From Clostridiales bacterium (lineage in GTDB: Bacteria; Bacillota; Clostridia; Oscillospirales; CAG-272): DNA of 36,808 bases. Made by a program: the position numbers and the translations under genes. Positions 24,061 to 31,873 of this stretch are shown here, in pieces. Under the pieces are notes generated by a model. It did no database searches and was not told where the DNA came from. It saw nothing but the letters and a program-made list of their open reading frames with translations. Positions within the stretch are counted from its first letter, which is position 1. Every line of letters starts with the position of its first letter. Location: NCBI GenBank assembly GCA_012800735.1, contig JAAZIU010000042.1, positions 1 to 36,808 on the forward strand, in the 5' to 3' direction.

Positions 24061-26331
24061 ATGAAACTGATGTATGATCTTCCGGCCGATGATAAGGCCG
24101 CATTTGATGCGGCAGTCGGATCGGATGAAAAACTGATGTATTGCCTGCCTTTTACGATTCATGAAAACAAATTTGTTAAAGGTTATATGGCATTCACCAA
24201 CAAAACAATGTATAAGCTGCTGAACGGAGAGTTGCTCGGTACCTGGCCGATTATAGGCAGCACTGACTTCAAAACCGAAGTTATGTACGGCTGCTGCGGC
24301 TTTTATGCAAAAGTTGACGGTGCTACCACCCTTATTTGCCAGTTTGTTTCCGGCCGCGATTTGCCTCGGTATGCCGTTATTGTAAAAGCTTGCGAGATAC
24401 TGAACGAGCAAAAAGACGAAAATAAAGAACCTACCCCGATTACAAACAGCACTCCGGAACGCTTCTGTCCCGAATGCGGACATCCATATATCAATGCGAC
24501 GACTATCTGCCCTTATTGCATGGATAAGAAAGAGATATATAAGAAACTCTTTGCCATGACAAAGGGTATTCGACTGATGATGAGCTTTCCGTTTCTGGTC
24601 GCCATCTTTAGCGTTTTATTCCAGTTCGTTGTACCGTATATTGAAGGACAAGCAATCGACAAATATATTAACCCTTCTTCGGGTGTATCCGGACCGTTAA
24701 GCGGATTTATATCTATTGTTATCGCGATCGTTTCCATTGACCTTTTCCAACGCGCTCTCGGCGTTCTTCAGGGGCGTTTCTCTGCAATCGCGGGTAATAA
24801 ATTTACCCTGATGCTGAAAACAGTACTTTACGAAAAGCTTCAGTCACTGTCACTTGCCTCGCTTCAGCGTCGAACCACAGGAGATTTAATGGGGCGAGTC
24901 AACAATGACACCAGCGTTATGCAGGGGTTCGTTACAAGCCAGCTGCCGACATATTTTATTCAAGTTGTAACTTTCCTTGTTTCGTTACCGGTACTGGCAA
25001 TAATGAATTGGAGGATTTGCCTTTTCATCTTTGTGCCCATACCGCTTGTGATATTCATAACAAGCAAGGTTTGGGATTTCGTAAGAAGCCGCAACCTGAA
25101 GTTGTGGGTGCTGTCGACTCGAACCGGCTACCTGCTTCACGATATATTAAACGGTATCCGAGTTGTAAAAGGCTTCGGAACGGAAGAGTATGAAATTACC
25201 CGTTTCAAGGAATCGTCGATAAAATCTTCGGGACAGAGCGAATCCAACGCAAAAATCTTTGACACCATCTTCCCGTTGCTTGGTCTTCTCATCCGGATAG
25301 GGTCATATTTCATACTACTTTATGGTTATATGATGATCTTCCGCGGAAAGATGGAACTTGGTTTTCTGCATCAGATAAACAGTTATGCCAATATGGTATA
25401 CGCCCCGCTGATGTATATAACCTTTATACCGCGTAATATATCTAACTTCCTGACTTCAGCCTCAAAGGTGTTTGAGATACTTGAAGAAGAACCGGAAGTT
25501 AAGGATATCGGTCTTCCTCTCGATATCTCGATAGAGGGCGAGATCGATGTAAATAATATCACTTTCGGTTATCAGAGCTACAACCCGGTGCTTGAAAATG
25601 TATCGGTGCATATTGAACCGGGGGAGATGATAGGAATTGTCGGGCATTCCGGTTCCGGAAAGTCCACTCTTATCAACCTTATTATGCGTCTGTATGACGT
25701 TAACGAAGGCGAGATATTGATAGACGATGTCAATATCAAAGATATATCGCAGACAGCGCTGCGTTCGCAGATGGGCGTCGTATTGCAGGAGACTTTCCTG
25801 TTCTCAGGTACCGTTCAGGACAACATTCGCTATTCAAAGCCTTTTGCCACAGAAGAGGAGGTTATCCGCGCCGCAAGAGCTGCTAACGCACACGACTTTA
25901 TCGTAAATCTCCCGGAAGGATATAATACCCTTGTCGGTGAGAAAGGGTATTCCATGTCAGGCGGAGAGCGTCAGCGTATCGCTATCGCTCGCGCAATAAT
26001 CCATGACCCGAAGATACTTATCCTTGACGAAGCGACCGCTTCGCTTGACACCGAAACGGAAAAGCTTATTCAGGACGCGATGGTTAAGCTGGTTAAAAAC
26101 CGCACTACTCTTGCCATAGCTCACCGCCTGTCAACCCTGCGTAACGCGGATAAGCTGCTTGTTCTCGACCACGGAAGAGTCGCTGAATTCGGTACCCATT
26201 CGGAACTGCTTGCCAATAAGGGCATCTACTGGAAGCTTGTTATGGCGCAGCGTAAGATGTCTCAGGATGTCGAACGTACTCAGGCTGAAAAACACGCCGA
26301 AAAGCAGTTAGCTTCCGCAGCAGCTAAATAA
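24061..26331 (+). CDS. ABC exporter half-transporter with N-terminal PH-like domain and zinc ribbon
   Basis: A 756-residue half-transporter built like the one at 20790 but with a different N-terminus. Residues 20-115 resemble a bacterial PH-like domain (GYMAFTNKTMYKL, then WPIIGSTDFKTEV), an inference from strand pattern. The zinc ribbon is CPEC...CPYC (Cys136, 139, 150, 153). Six membrane helices follow (about 165-465), then the ATPase with Walker A GHSGSGKS (528-535), MSGGE (632-636), ILILDEA (652-658, Glu657) and His688. Both ATPase halves keep all catalytic motifs, so a heterodimer would have two active sites. GGAGG lies upstream of the ATG. A terminator follows directly. Confidence 0.9.
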   Translation: MKLMYDLPADDKAAFDAAVGSDEKLMYCLPFTIHENKFVKGYMAFTNKTMYKLLNGELLGTWPIIGSTDFKTEVMYGCCGFYAKVDGATTLICQFVSGRDLPRYAVIVKACEILNEQKDENKEPTPITNSTPERFCPECGHPYINATTICPYCMDKKEIYKKLFAMTKGIRLMMSFPFLVAIFSVLFQFVVPYIEGQAIDKYINPSSGVSGPLSGFISIVIAIVSIDLFQRALGVLQGRFSAIAGNKFTLMLKTVLYEKLQSLSLASLQRRTTGDLMGRVNNDTSVMQGFVTSQLPTYFIQVVTFLVSLPVLAIMNWRICLFIFVPIPLVIFITSKVWDFVRSRNLKLWVLSTRTGYLLHDILNGIRVVKGFGTEEYEITRFKESSIKSSGQSESNAKIFDTIFPLLGLLIRIGSYFILLYGYMMIFRGKMELGFLHQINSYANMVYAPLMYITFIPRNISNFLTSASKVFEILEEEPEVKDIGLPLDISIEGEIDVNNITFGYQSYNPVLENVSVHIEPGEMIGIVGHSGSGKSTLINLIMRLYDVNEGEILIDDVNIKDISQTALRSQMGVVLQETFLFSGTVQDNIRYSKPFATEEEVIRAARAANAHDFIVNLPEGYNTLVGEKGYSMSGGERQRIAIARAIIHDPKILILDEATASLDTETEKLIQDAMVKLVKNRTTLAIAHRLSTLRNADKLLVLDHGRVAEFGTHSELLANKGIYWKLVMAQRKMSQDVERTQAEKHAEKQLASAAAK

Positions 26332-26347
26332 ACATTAAAAAACAATA

Positions 26348-26383
26348 GAGGGTTTAAGGAAATGATCCTAAACCCTCTTTTTT
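26348..26383. terminator. Terminator of the ABC/DUF1854 module
   Basis: Arms 26348-26360 (GAGGGTTTA, bulged A, GGA) and 26366-26377 form a 12-bp stem with a 5-nt loop, followed by seven T in the plus direction with one G interruption. It lies between convergent genes and may also serve the leftward PFL gene ending at 26394. Confidence 0.9.
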
Positions 26384-26393
26384 GTTTCAATAA

Positions 26394-27758
26394 TCAGTTT
26401 TTAAGGCTGTGTATAGGCGCTGGGATGCGTCCGCCGCGGTTTATGAATTTAGATGGTGAGCTTGTATTAACCGCAATTACCGGAGCTTCGCCCAATAGTC
26501 CGCCGAAGCATACTCTGTCACCGACCTGCTTTCCGAAAGCAGGGATAAGGCGGACAGCAGTTGTTTTGTTATTTACGACTCCGATTGAAATCTCATCGGC
26601 TATTATACCGCAGATTACATCTTCGGGAGTATCATATGATATCACTATCATGTCAAGACCGACAGAACAGACCGCGGTCATCGCCTCCAGCTTTTCGAGT
26701 GTAAGCACACCGCAGCTTACGGCGTCAATCATTCCCGCGTCTTCTGAAACCGGAATAAAGGCTCCGGAAAGTCCGCCCACATGGCTTGATGCCATTACTC
26801 CGCCCTTTTTGACTGCATCATTAAGCATTGCAAGGCAGGCAGTAGTGCCGTGTGCGCCGCATTTTTCAAGTCCCATTTCCTCAAGTATCAAGGCAACGGA
26901 GTCGCCGACTGCAGGAGTCGGTGCAAGCGAAAGATCAACAATTCCAAACGGGATATTCATCCGTTTTGATGCGTCGTGCGCTACAAGCTGACCCATACGG
27001 GTAATCTTAAAAGCGGTGCGTTTGATTATATCGGCGAGCTCGGATAAATCACAATCCCCTGCGTGTTTAACAGCCGCAGCAACAACTCCGGGACCGGAAA
27101 CGCCTACATTGATACAGCAGTCACCTTCGCCGATACCATGGAAAGCACCGGCCATAAAGGGGTTGTCATCGGGAACGTTTGCAAATACAACGAACTTGGC
27201 GCAGCCTATAGAATCTTGTTCTCTTGTTAGATAAGCCAGCTCTTTGATGGTTTTTCCGCAGTGTCTTATCGCATCCATATTGATTCCGGCTTTTGTTGAT
27301 GCGACGTTCACAGAAGAGCAGACAAAATCAGTCTCGCTAAGCGCCTGAGGGATTGAATTTATCAGCGCGCGCGCTTGAGAGGTGTAACCCTTTTGAACCA
27401 GCGCTCCGTATCCTCCGATAAAGTTAATCCCGAGCGATTTCGCGGCGCGGTCGAGAGTTTTAGCGACTTTGATATAGCCGTCGCTCGTAAGCCGTCCGCC
27501 GATAAGCGAAATCGGAGTTACCGAAACGCGCTTGTTGATTATCGGTATACCGTATTGCTTTTCAATATCTTCGCCGGTTTTTATAAGATTTTCCGCCGTC
27601 CTGTTTATCTTGTCGTAAATTCGGCTGCACAGGATGTCTGCATCGTCCGAAACACAGTCGAAAAGAGAAATTCCGACGGTGATTGTTCGAATGTCGAGAT
27701 TCTCCTCCCGTATCATGTTAATTGTTTCAAGAATATCCTCAGTGTTGAAGTTTATCAT
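26394..27758 (-). CDS. PFL family protein (UPF0210/DUF711)
   Basis: A 454-residue protein of the conserved UPF0210 family, some members of which were compared with formate C-acetyltransferase-like folds. The pattern [51 protein letters not shown] and [18 protein letters not shown] is typical. I place the start at ATG 27758, seven bases from GAGG; a GTG at 27764 is in frame. It lies 15 bases after the ACT-domain gene, and the pair is conserved in many Bacillota. The function is unknown; the ACT partner suggests ligand-responsive control. Confidence 0.9.
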   Translation of the reverse strand: MINFNTEDILETINMIREENLDIRTITVGISLFDCVSDDADILCSRIYDKINRTAENLIKTGEDIEKQYGIPIINKRVSVTPISLIGGRLTSDGYIKVAKTLDRAAKSLGINFIGGYGALVQKGYTSQARALINSIPQALSETDFVCSSVNVASTKAGINMDAIRHCGKTIKELAYLTREQDSIGCAKFVVFANVPDDNPFMAGAFHGIGEGDCCINVGVSGPGVVAAAVKHAGDCDLSELADIIKRTAFKITRMGQLVAHDASKRMNIPFGIVDLSLAPTPAVGDSVALILEEMGLEKCGAHGTTACLAMLNDAVKKGGVMASSHVGGLSGAFIPVSEDAGMIDAVSCGVLTLEKLEAMTAVCSVGLDMIVISYDTPEDVICGIIADEISIGVVNNKTTAVRLIPAFGKQVGDRVCFGGLLGEAPVIAVNTSSPSKFINRGGRIPAPIHSLKN

Positions 27759-27773
27759 TTTCACACCTCGAGA

Positions 27774-28043
27774 TCAGATACGGTGCATTGCGTTGAAGAT
27801 ATCTTCGTGCATTGTGTGGATTTCAAGACCGGAGCTGTGACCGAGTTCGGTCATACGATCGACAAAAGCGGTGAAGGGAATAGTGATTTTATCGATATCG
27901 ACAAGCATTATCATCGCGAAATATTCCTTTAAAACCGACTGAGATATGTCTATAATATTAACATCAACATCGGCGCAGGCGGTCGCAACCTTTGCGATGA
28001 TTCCCATGCTGTCGCGTCCGGTAACCGTAATAATGGCTTTCAT
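27774..28043 (-). CDS. ACT domain protein (UPF0237)
   Basis: An 89-residue stand-alone ACT domain. The N-terminal strand and loop TVTGRDSMGIIAKVATACAD (residues 7-26) holds the ligand-binding Gly region; the family binds small molecules such as amino acids. GGGGGA is at ribosome-binding distance before the ATG. It is the first gene of a two-gene leftward unit with the PFL protein and is normally found with it, so the two probably act together. Ligand unknown. Confidence 0.9.
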   Translation of the reverse strand: MKAIITVTGRDSMGIIAKVATACADVDVNIIDISQSVLKEYFAMIMLVDIDKITIPFTAFVDRMTELGHSSGLEIHTMHEDIFNAMHRI

Positions 28044-28115
28044 TGTTTTTCCCCCTGTATTGTTGTATCTATAATATTATACTATTTGATGTTTTAAGAC
28101 AAGCGTTTTTTGTAA

Positions 28116-28143
28116 ATTCTAATATTCCGCGCTTAATTGTCAA
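28116..28143 (-). promoter_or_regulatory. Probable promoter for the ACT/PFL gene pair
   Basis: Minus strand TTGACA (28143-28138), 16-base spacer, TAGAAT (28121-28116). A second -10-like TATAAT lies closer to the gene near 28075-28080 with a poorly spaced TTGTCT, so the start site is uncertain. Confidence 0.55.
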
Positions 28144-28180
28144 ACATATCTGATCGGGTGAAAATTGTAAGTTAAATGTA

Positions 28181-28209
28181 TTGAAATGTTAATCATAGTG
28201 TGTTATAAT
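28181..28209 (+). promoter_or_regulatory. Promoter for the membrane protein-alr-pyrE unit
   Basis: TTGAAA (28181-28186), 17-base spacer, TATAAT (28204-28209). The leader to ATG 28265 is about 50 nt. With the promoter above it makes the 28044-28264 gap divergent. Confidence 0.82.
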
Positions 28210-28264
28210 TATAACAAATGAAATGCCGAGCTTATGTTAGAATTTAAAATCTGAGGTTTCTAAA

Positions 28265-28831
28265 ATGCAGAACGAGATATCACTAAATACCGCGGAACAC
28301 CGGGTAAGGAAAAAAGTACAGGGAAAATACAGGTGGCAGCGAATCGGGGTACGGTTCGGACTTATAGCGTTTCTTTTTATCCCTTTTCTGCTCAGCATGA
28401 TTAAAATAGGAGATGTGCAGTTTACCTTCATGCTATGGACTATTCCGCTGTTTGTCTTTGTAGACGGCTTTATACTCAGACATCTTTTCAGATATGTTGA
28501 TATTGAGTATGAATATACTGTAGTATCAGGAGAGCTGCGCGTTGATATAATTTACGGTAACGCGCGACGCAAAGAGTGGCTGGTATTAAAGTTTGCCGAT
28601 ATGAGCGCCATTGCGCCGTATAAGGATCAGTATAAGACGGCAGCTGAAGATCCCTCAATTAAAAATATTTATGACGCAACCTCATCAATTGATTCACCTG
28701 ACTGCTATTACTGCCTTTTCACCGATGAAAATAACGAGAAAAGCGTCCTGTTTTTTGATGCAACAACAAAGATTCTTAAACAGGCCAAACTGTTTAACGC
28801 AATAACCGTATTAAGCGACGTCACCTACTGA
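28265..28831 (+). CDS. Small membrane protein of unknown function (DUF6106-like)
   Basis: A 188-residue protein with a basic cytosolic N-terminus, two membrane helices (about 29-47 and 53-72) and a soluble strand-rich C-terminal domain (75-188). The segment VDIEYEYTVVSGELRVDII followed by the basic NARRKEW is reminiscent of the DUF6106 family found in Clostridia, but this is from memory and unsure. GAGG lies before the ATG. It starts the unit that includes alr, the exported chaperone and pyrE, with only 23 bases to the chosen alr start. No enzymatic motif is visible. Confidence 0.72.
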   Translation: MQNEISLNTAEHRVRKKVQGKYRWQRIGVRFGLIAFLFIPFLLSMIKIGDVQFTFMLWTIPLFVFVDGFILRHLFRYVDIEYEYTVVSGELRVDIIYGNARRKEWLVLKFADMSAIAPYKDQYKTAAEDPSIKNIYDATSSIDSPDCYYCLFTDENNEKSVLFFDATTKILKQAKLFNAITVLSDVTY

Positions 28832-28854
28832 ATGATGTAATGGAGATGTCACCA

Positions 28855-29973
28855 ATGGGGCGGACAGAAAACTTAAAGGCGTCAACATACACCAAAGCTT
28901 ATATAGATTTACTAAGACTTCGGAACAATTACAGTATAATCAAATCAATAACCCGCAGCCGTATAATGTGCGTTGTAAAAGCCGATGCATACGGTCATGG
29001 CGCTGTCAAGTGCGCGCAAGCGCTTTATAAAGCCGGCGCAAGAGACTTTGCGGTTGCTCATATAGACGAGGCTGTTGAGATCCGAAACGCTCTCGGTCCG
29101 GACTGTATTGTAATGATAATAGGTTCTGCCGACCCGTCATATGCCGGACTTCTCTTAGAAAATGATATTACGATAAGTCTTTATTCACTTGAATACGCCA
29201 AACGGTTTGACGGAACACTATTAAATGGGCGAATAAAAGCCCATATAAAGGTTGATACCGGTATGAACCGCATCGGATTCAGACCCGACAAAGACGGAGC
29301 GGCAGATGCCGTGGCGGCATCAAGACTGCCGTTCTTTGAAATAACCGGCGTCTTTTCCCATCTCGCACGCGCCGATGAGACAGGGAATCCGATGACCGAT
29401 CTTCAGATAAATAAATTCAAATCTTTCACAGCTTCACTTGAGAGCCGCGGCGTATCGACCGGGATAAAACACATATCCGCAAGCTCTGCTATTTTAGAGA
29501 GCCGAGATGCCCGCTTTGACATGGTTCGCCCGGGGGTTATGCTTTATGGTATGCAGCCTTCAGATAATATGCAGCCTATATCCGCGCTTGGTTTCAAACC
29601 GGTATTGAGCTTAAAAAGCCGGATAATCAATATTCACAGAATAAGTGCCGGAGAAAGTGTAAGCTACGGATCTACATGGACAGCGAAACGTGACACACTC
29701 GTCGCAACGCTGCCTTTGGGATACGGCGACGGTTTTATACGTGCTTATTCGGGAATGACGGTTGAAATAAAAGGAGAAAAACGCCCGATTATAGGGCGGA
29801 TATGTATGGATCAGTGTATGGTTGACGTAACCGGACTTGATGTCAATTTATTCGACGAAGTCGGGATAATCACAGACACCAATCCCATTGAAGACTTCGC
29901 CCGCAAAGCGGGAACGATAACCTATGAATGCAGCTGCCTTTTAAACTCAAGAATTCCGCGTATTTATATTTGA
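28855..29973 (+). CDS. alr: Alanine racemase
   Basis: A PLP enzyme that converts L- to D-alanine for peptidoglycan. The 372-residue protein has the PLP lysine Lys42 in VVKADAYGHGA (40-50), the catalytic tyrosine Tyr271 in SVSYGSTW, the PLP-barrel HIKVDTGMNRIGF region (about 130-142) and the C-terminal GRICMDQCMVDV (314-325). I chose ATG 28855 because GGAG lies nine bases upstream; ATGs at 28840 and 28846 are in frame but lack a site. Two Alr genes are common in Bacillota; this may be the biosynthetic one. It follows the membrane protein closely. Confidence 0.94.
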   Translation: MGRTENLKASTYTKAYIDLLRLRNNYSIIKSITRSRIMCVVKADAYGHGAVKCAQALYKAGARDFAVAHIDEAVEIRNALGPDCIVMIIGSADPSYAGLLLENDITISLYSLEYAKRFDGTLLNGRIKAHIKVDTGMNRIGFRPDKDGAADAVAASRLPFFEITGVFSHLARADETGNPMTDLQINKFKSFTASLESRGVSTGIKHISASSAILESRDARFDMVRPGVMLYGMQPSDNMQPISALGFKPVLSLKSRIINIHRISAGESVSYGSTWTAKRDTLVATLPLGYGDGFIRAYSGMTVEIKGEKRPIIGRICMDQCMVDVTGLDVNLFDEVGIITDTNPIEDFARKAGTITYECSCLLNSRIPRIYI

Positions 29974-30020
29974 CCCGGTATTTTGTTCATTTTGAAATTA
30001 TGAGAGGAAATATTTAAATT

Positions 30021-31145
30021 ATGTTTTCATTCCTATCCCTTCGCAGCAGAATTCCTGTTCTGATATTAGCCTGCGCCGTATCTGCCTCTGTCCTGCTTTT
30101 CGCCGGTTCATGCGGTACCAAAGACCCTTCGACGATAGATACCGGAGATGGTTCGGTACTTTCTTATGCTTTTGAATTGGAACCATTTATCAAGGTTGGG
30201 AAATATAAAGGCATCGAAATAGTTCTTGATCCGATCAATATAACCGACGAACAGGTCGATCAAAAGATTGCCGAAAACCTTGAAAATGCAGCCGAATATG
30301 ATCAGGTCACGACCGGAACTGTCAAAAGCGGAGATACCGTTGTCGTGGATTATATCGGAGAAATCGACGGTGAGGAGATTGAAAACGGCTCTGTGAATAA
30401 TATGAGTATTAGCGTAGGTTCGGGAAAATTCATGGATGAGTTTGAGGATGCTTTGATAGGTCATTCGATAGGTGAAACAGTAAGCCTGGATATAGCTTAT
30501 CCCGATGATTATCAAGTTGCTGAGGTAGCCGGCAAAACAATTACATTTACCGTGACACTCAAAGCCTTTCTTATTCGTAATGTACCTGAGCTGTCCGATG
30601 AATGGGTATACGAAAATACCGATGCTTCAACGGTAGCCGAGTGGAAAGCTCTTGTCAAACAGCAGCTGGAAACTAAGGCTGATTATGAACAGGAATCACA
30701 AAAGTCGGATATGGTGTGGGAAAAAATAATGGAAGGGTCAGAGGTGCTATATTATCCGGAAGGACCGATGAAGTATTATAATGACAATTACATTAAGTAT
30801 TATAAAGACCTCGCCGAGTCAAGCGGTCAGACTATTGAGGATTATCTGGCTCAGTATAATATAAACTATGAACAATTCATAAATGATGCGAAGACCAACG
30901 CCGAGCTTAGCGTGAAAACCGACCTCGTATTTCATTATATCTGCGAGAAGGAAAAGATTTCCATATCCGAAACCGAGTATCTGACAAAAGCAAATGAATT
31001 TTTCGAGGTATATTATAAAAATAACTACGAGTCCTTCGAAGACTTCGTCAATGATTACGGCGTAAACACAATTAAGCTCTCCGTATTGTATGAAAAGATG
31101 CTTACCTGGCTGGTTGAAAACGCAGTGTTTGCAACTGCGGAATAA
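30021..31145 (+). CDS. Trigger-factor-like lipoprotein with FKBP-type peptidyl-prolyl isomerase domain
   Basis: A 374-residue protein that resembles trigger factor without its ribosome-binding domain. It instead starts with a signal peptide and lipobox-like AGSC (Cys31). Residues 53-95 match the trigger-factor linker (YKGIEIVLDP, then TDEQVDQKI). Residues 100-190 are the FKBP domain (GDTVVVDYIGEIDG, VGSGKFMDEFEDALIG, DIAYPDDYQ). Residues 195-374 match the helical chaperone domain. The product would sit on the outer face of the membrane and assist folding of exported proteins, an inference from domains. GAGAGGA precedes the ATG. It lies between alr and pyrE in one unit, with no partner that explains its placement. 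Confidence 0.82.
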   Translation: MFSFLSLRSRIPVLILACAVSASVLLFAGSCGTKDPSTIDTGDGSVLSYAFELEPFIKVGKYKGIEIVLDPINITDEQVDQKIAENLENAAEYDQVTTGTVKSGDTVVVDYIGEIDGEEIENGSVNNMSISVGSGKFMDEFEDALIGHSIGETVSLDIAYPDDYQVAEVAGKTITFTVTLKAFLIRNVPELSDEWVYENTDASTVAEWKALVKQQLETKADYEQESQKSDMVWEKIMEGSEVLYYPEGPMKYYNDNYIKYYKDLAESSGQTIEDYLAQYNINYEQFINDAKTNAELSVKTDLVFHYICEKEKISISETEYLTKANEFFEVYYKNNYESFEDFVNDYGVNTIKLSVLYEKMLTWLVENAVFATAE

Positions 31146-31186
31146 AGCGGAATGAAGCAGAATGAAAAGGAAAATATAAGACAATA

Positions 31187-31831
31187 ATGGAACAGTATAA
31201 GAGAGATTTTATCGATTTTATGGTAAGCTGCGGAGTTCTTACTTTTGGAGATTTTTTGACAAAATCAGGACGAAAGACACCTTATTTCATAAATACCGGA
31301 AATTACAAAACCGGATCTCAGCTTAATCGTCTCGGACATTATTACGCCCGCTGTATTTATGATACCGTCGGAGATAAATTAGACCTGCTTTTCGGACCCG
31401 CGTATAAAGGAATCCCGTTAGCGGTAGCCGCTTCCTCCGCGCTTTATGAAGATTATAACCTTGATGTAGGATATTGCTTCAACCGAAAGGAAGCGAAAGA
31501 TCACGGTGAGGGCGGCAGTTTGGTCGGCGCAAAGCCCGATAACTCTTCAAGAGTTGTCATAATCGAGGATGTTATTACAGCCGGAACTTCAATTCGTGAA
31601 ACGATACCGCTTATCAAGGCGATTGCTCCCGAAGCCGAGATCAGGTATGAGTTTATTTCGGTGGACCGGATGGAGAAGGGAATTGCCGGAAAAACCGCGA
31701 AGGCTGAAATCAAAGAAGAATTCGGCATCGAAGTCACCGCAATAGTAACGGTAAAAGATATAATCGAACATATGTCGGATAAAATCGACGTCGAACCGAT
31801 TAAGCGCTATATGGAACAATATTGCGAATAA
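31187..31831 (+). CDS. pyrE: Orotate phosphoribosyltransferase
   Basis: PyrE joins orotate and PRPP to make orotidine 5'-phosphate. The 214-residue protein has the PRPP-binding loop VVIIEDVITAGTSI (123-136), the flexible catalytic loop NRKEAKDHGEGG (99-110) and FGPAYKGIPL (69-78). AAGGAAAAT lies upstream of the ATG. It stands apart from the other pyrimidine genes in the window (pyrK and pyrD) and is closed by a terminator right after the stop. Confidence 0.95.
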   Translation: MEQYKRDFIDFMVSCGVLTFGDFLTKSGRKTPYFINTGNYKTGSQLNRLGHYYARCIYDTVGDKLDLLFGPAYKGIPLAVAASSALYEDYNLDVGYCFNRKEAKDHGEGGSLVGAKPDNSSRVVIIEDVITAGTSIRETIPLIKAIAPEAEIRYEFISVDRMEKGIAGKTAKAEIKEEFGIEVTAIVTVKDIIEHMSDKIDVEPIKRYMEQYCE

Positions 31832-31840
31832 TAAAATAAA

Positions 31841-31873
31841 GCACACGAAAGTATATTCCCCGTGTGCTTTTTT
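31841..31873. terminator. Bidirectional terminator between pyrE and recG
   Basis: GCACACG (31841-31847) and CGTGTGC (31861-31867) make a 7-bp stem with a 13-nt loop and six T after it. On the other strand TTTATTTTATT follows the stem. The recG stop codon touches its end at 31873. Confidence 0.88.
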
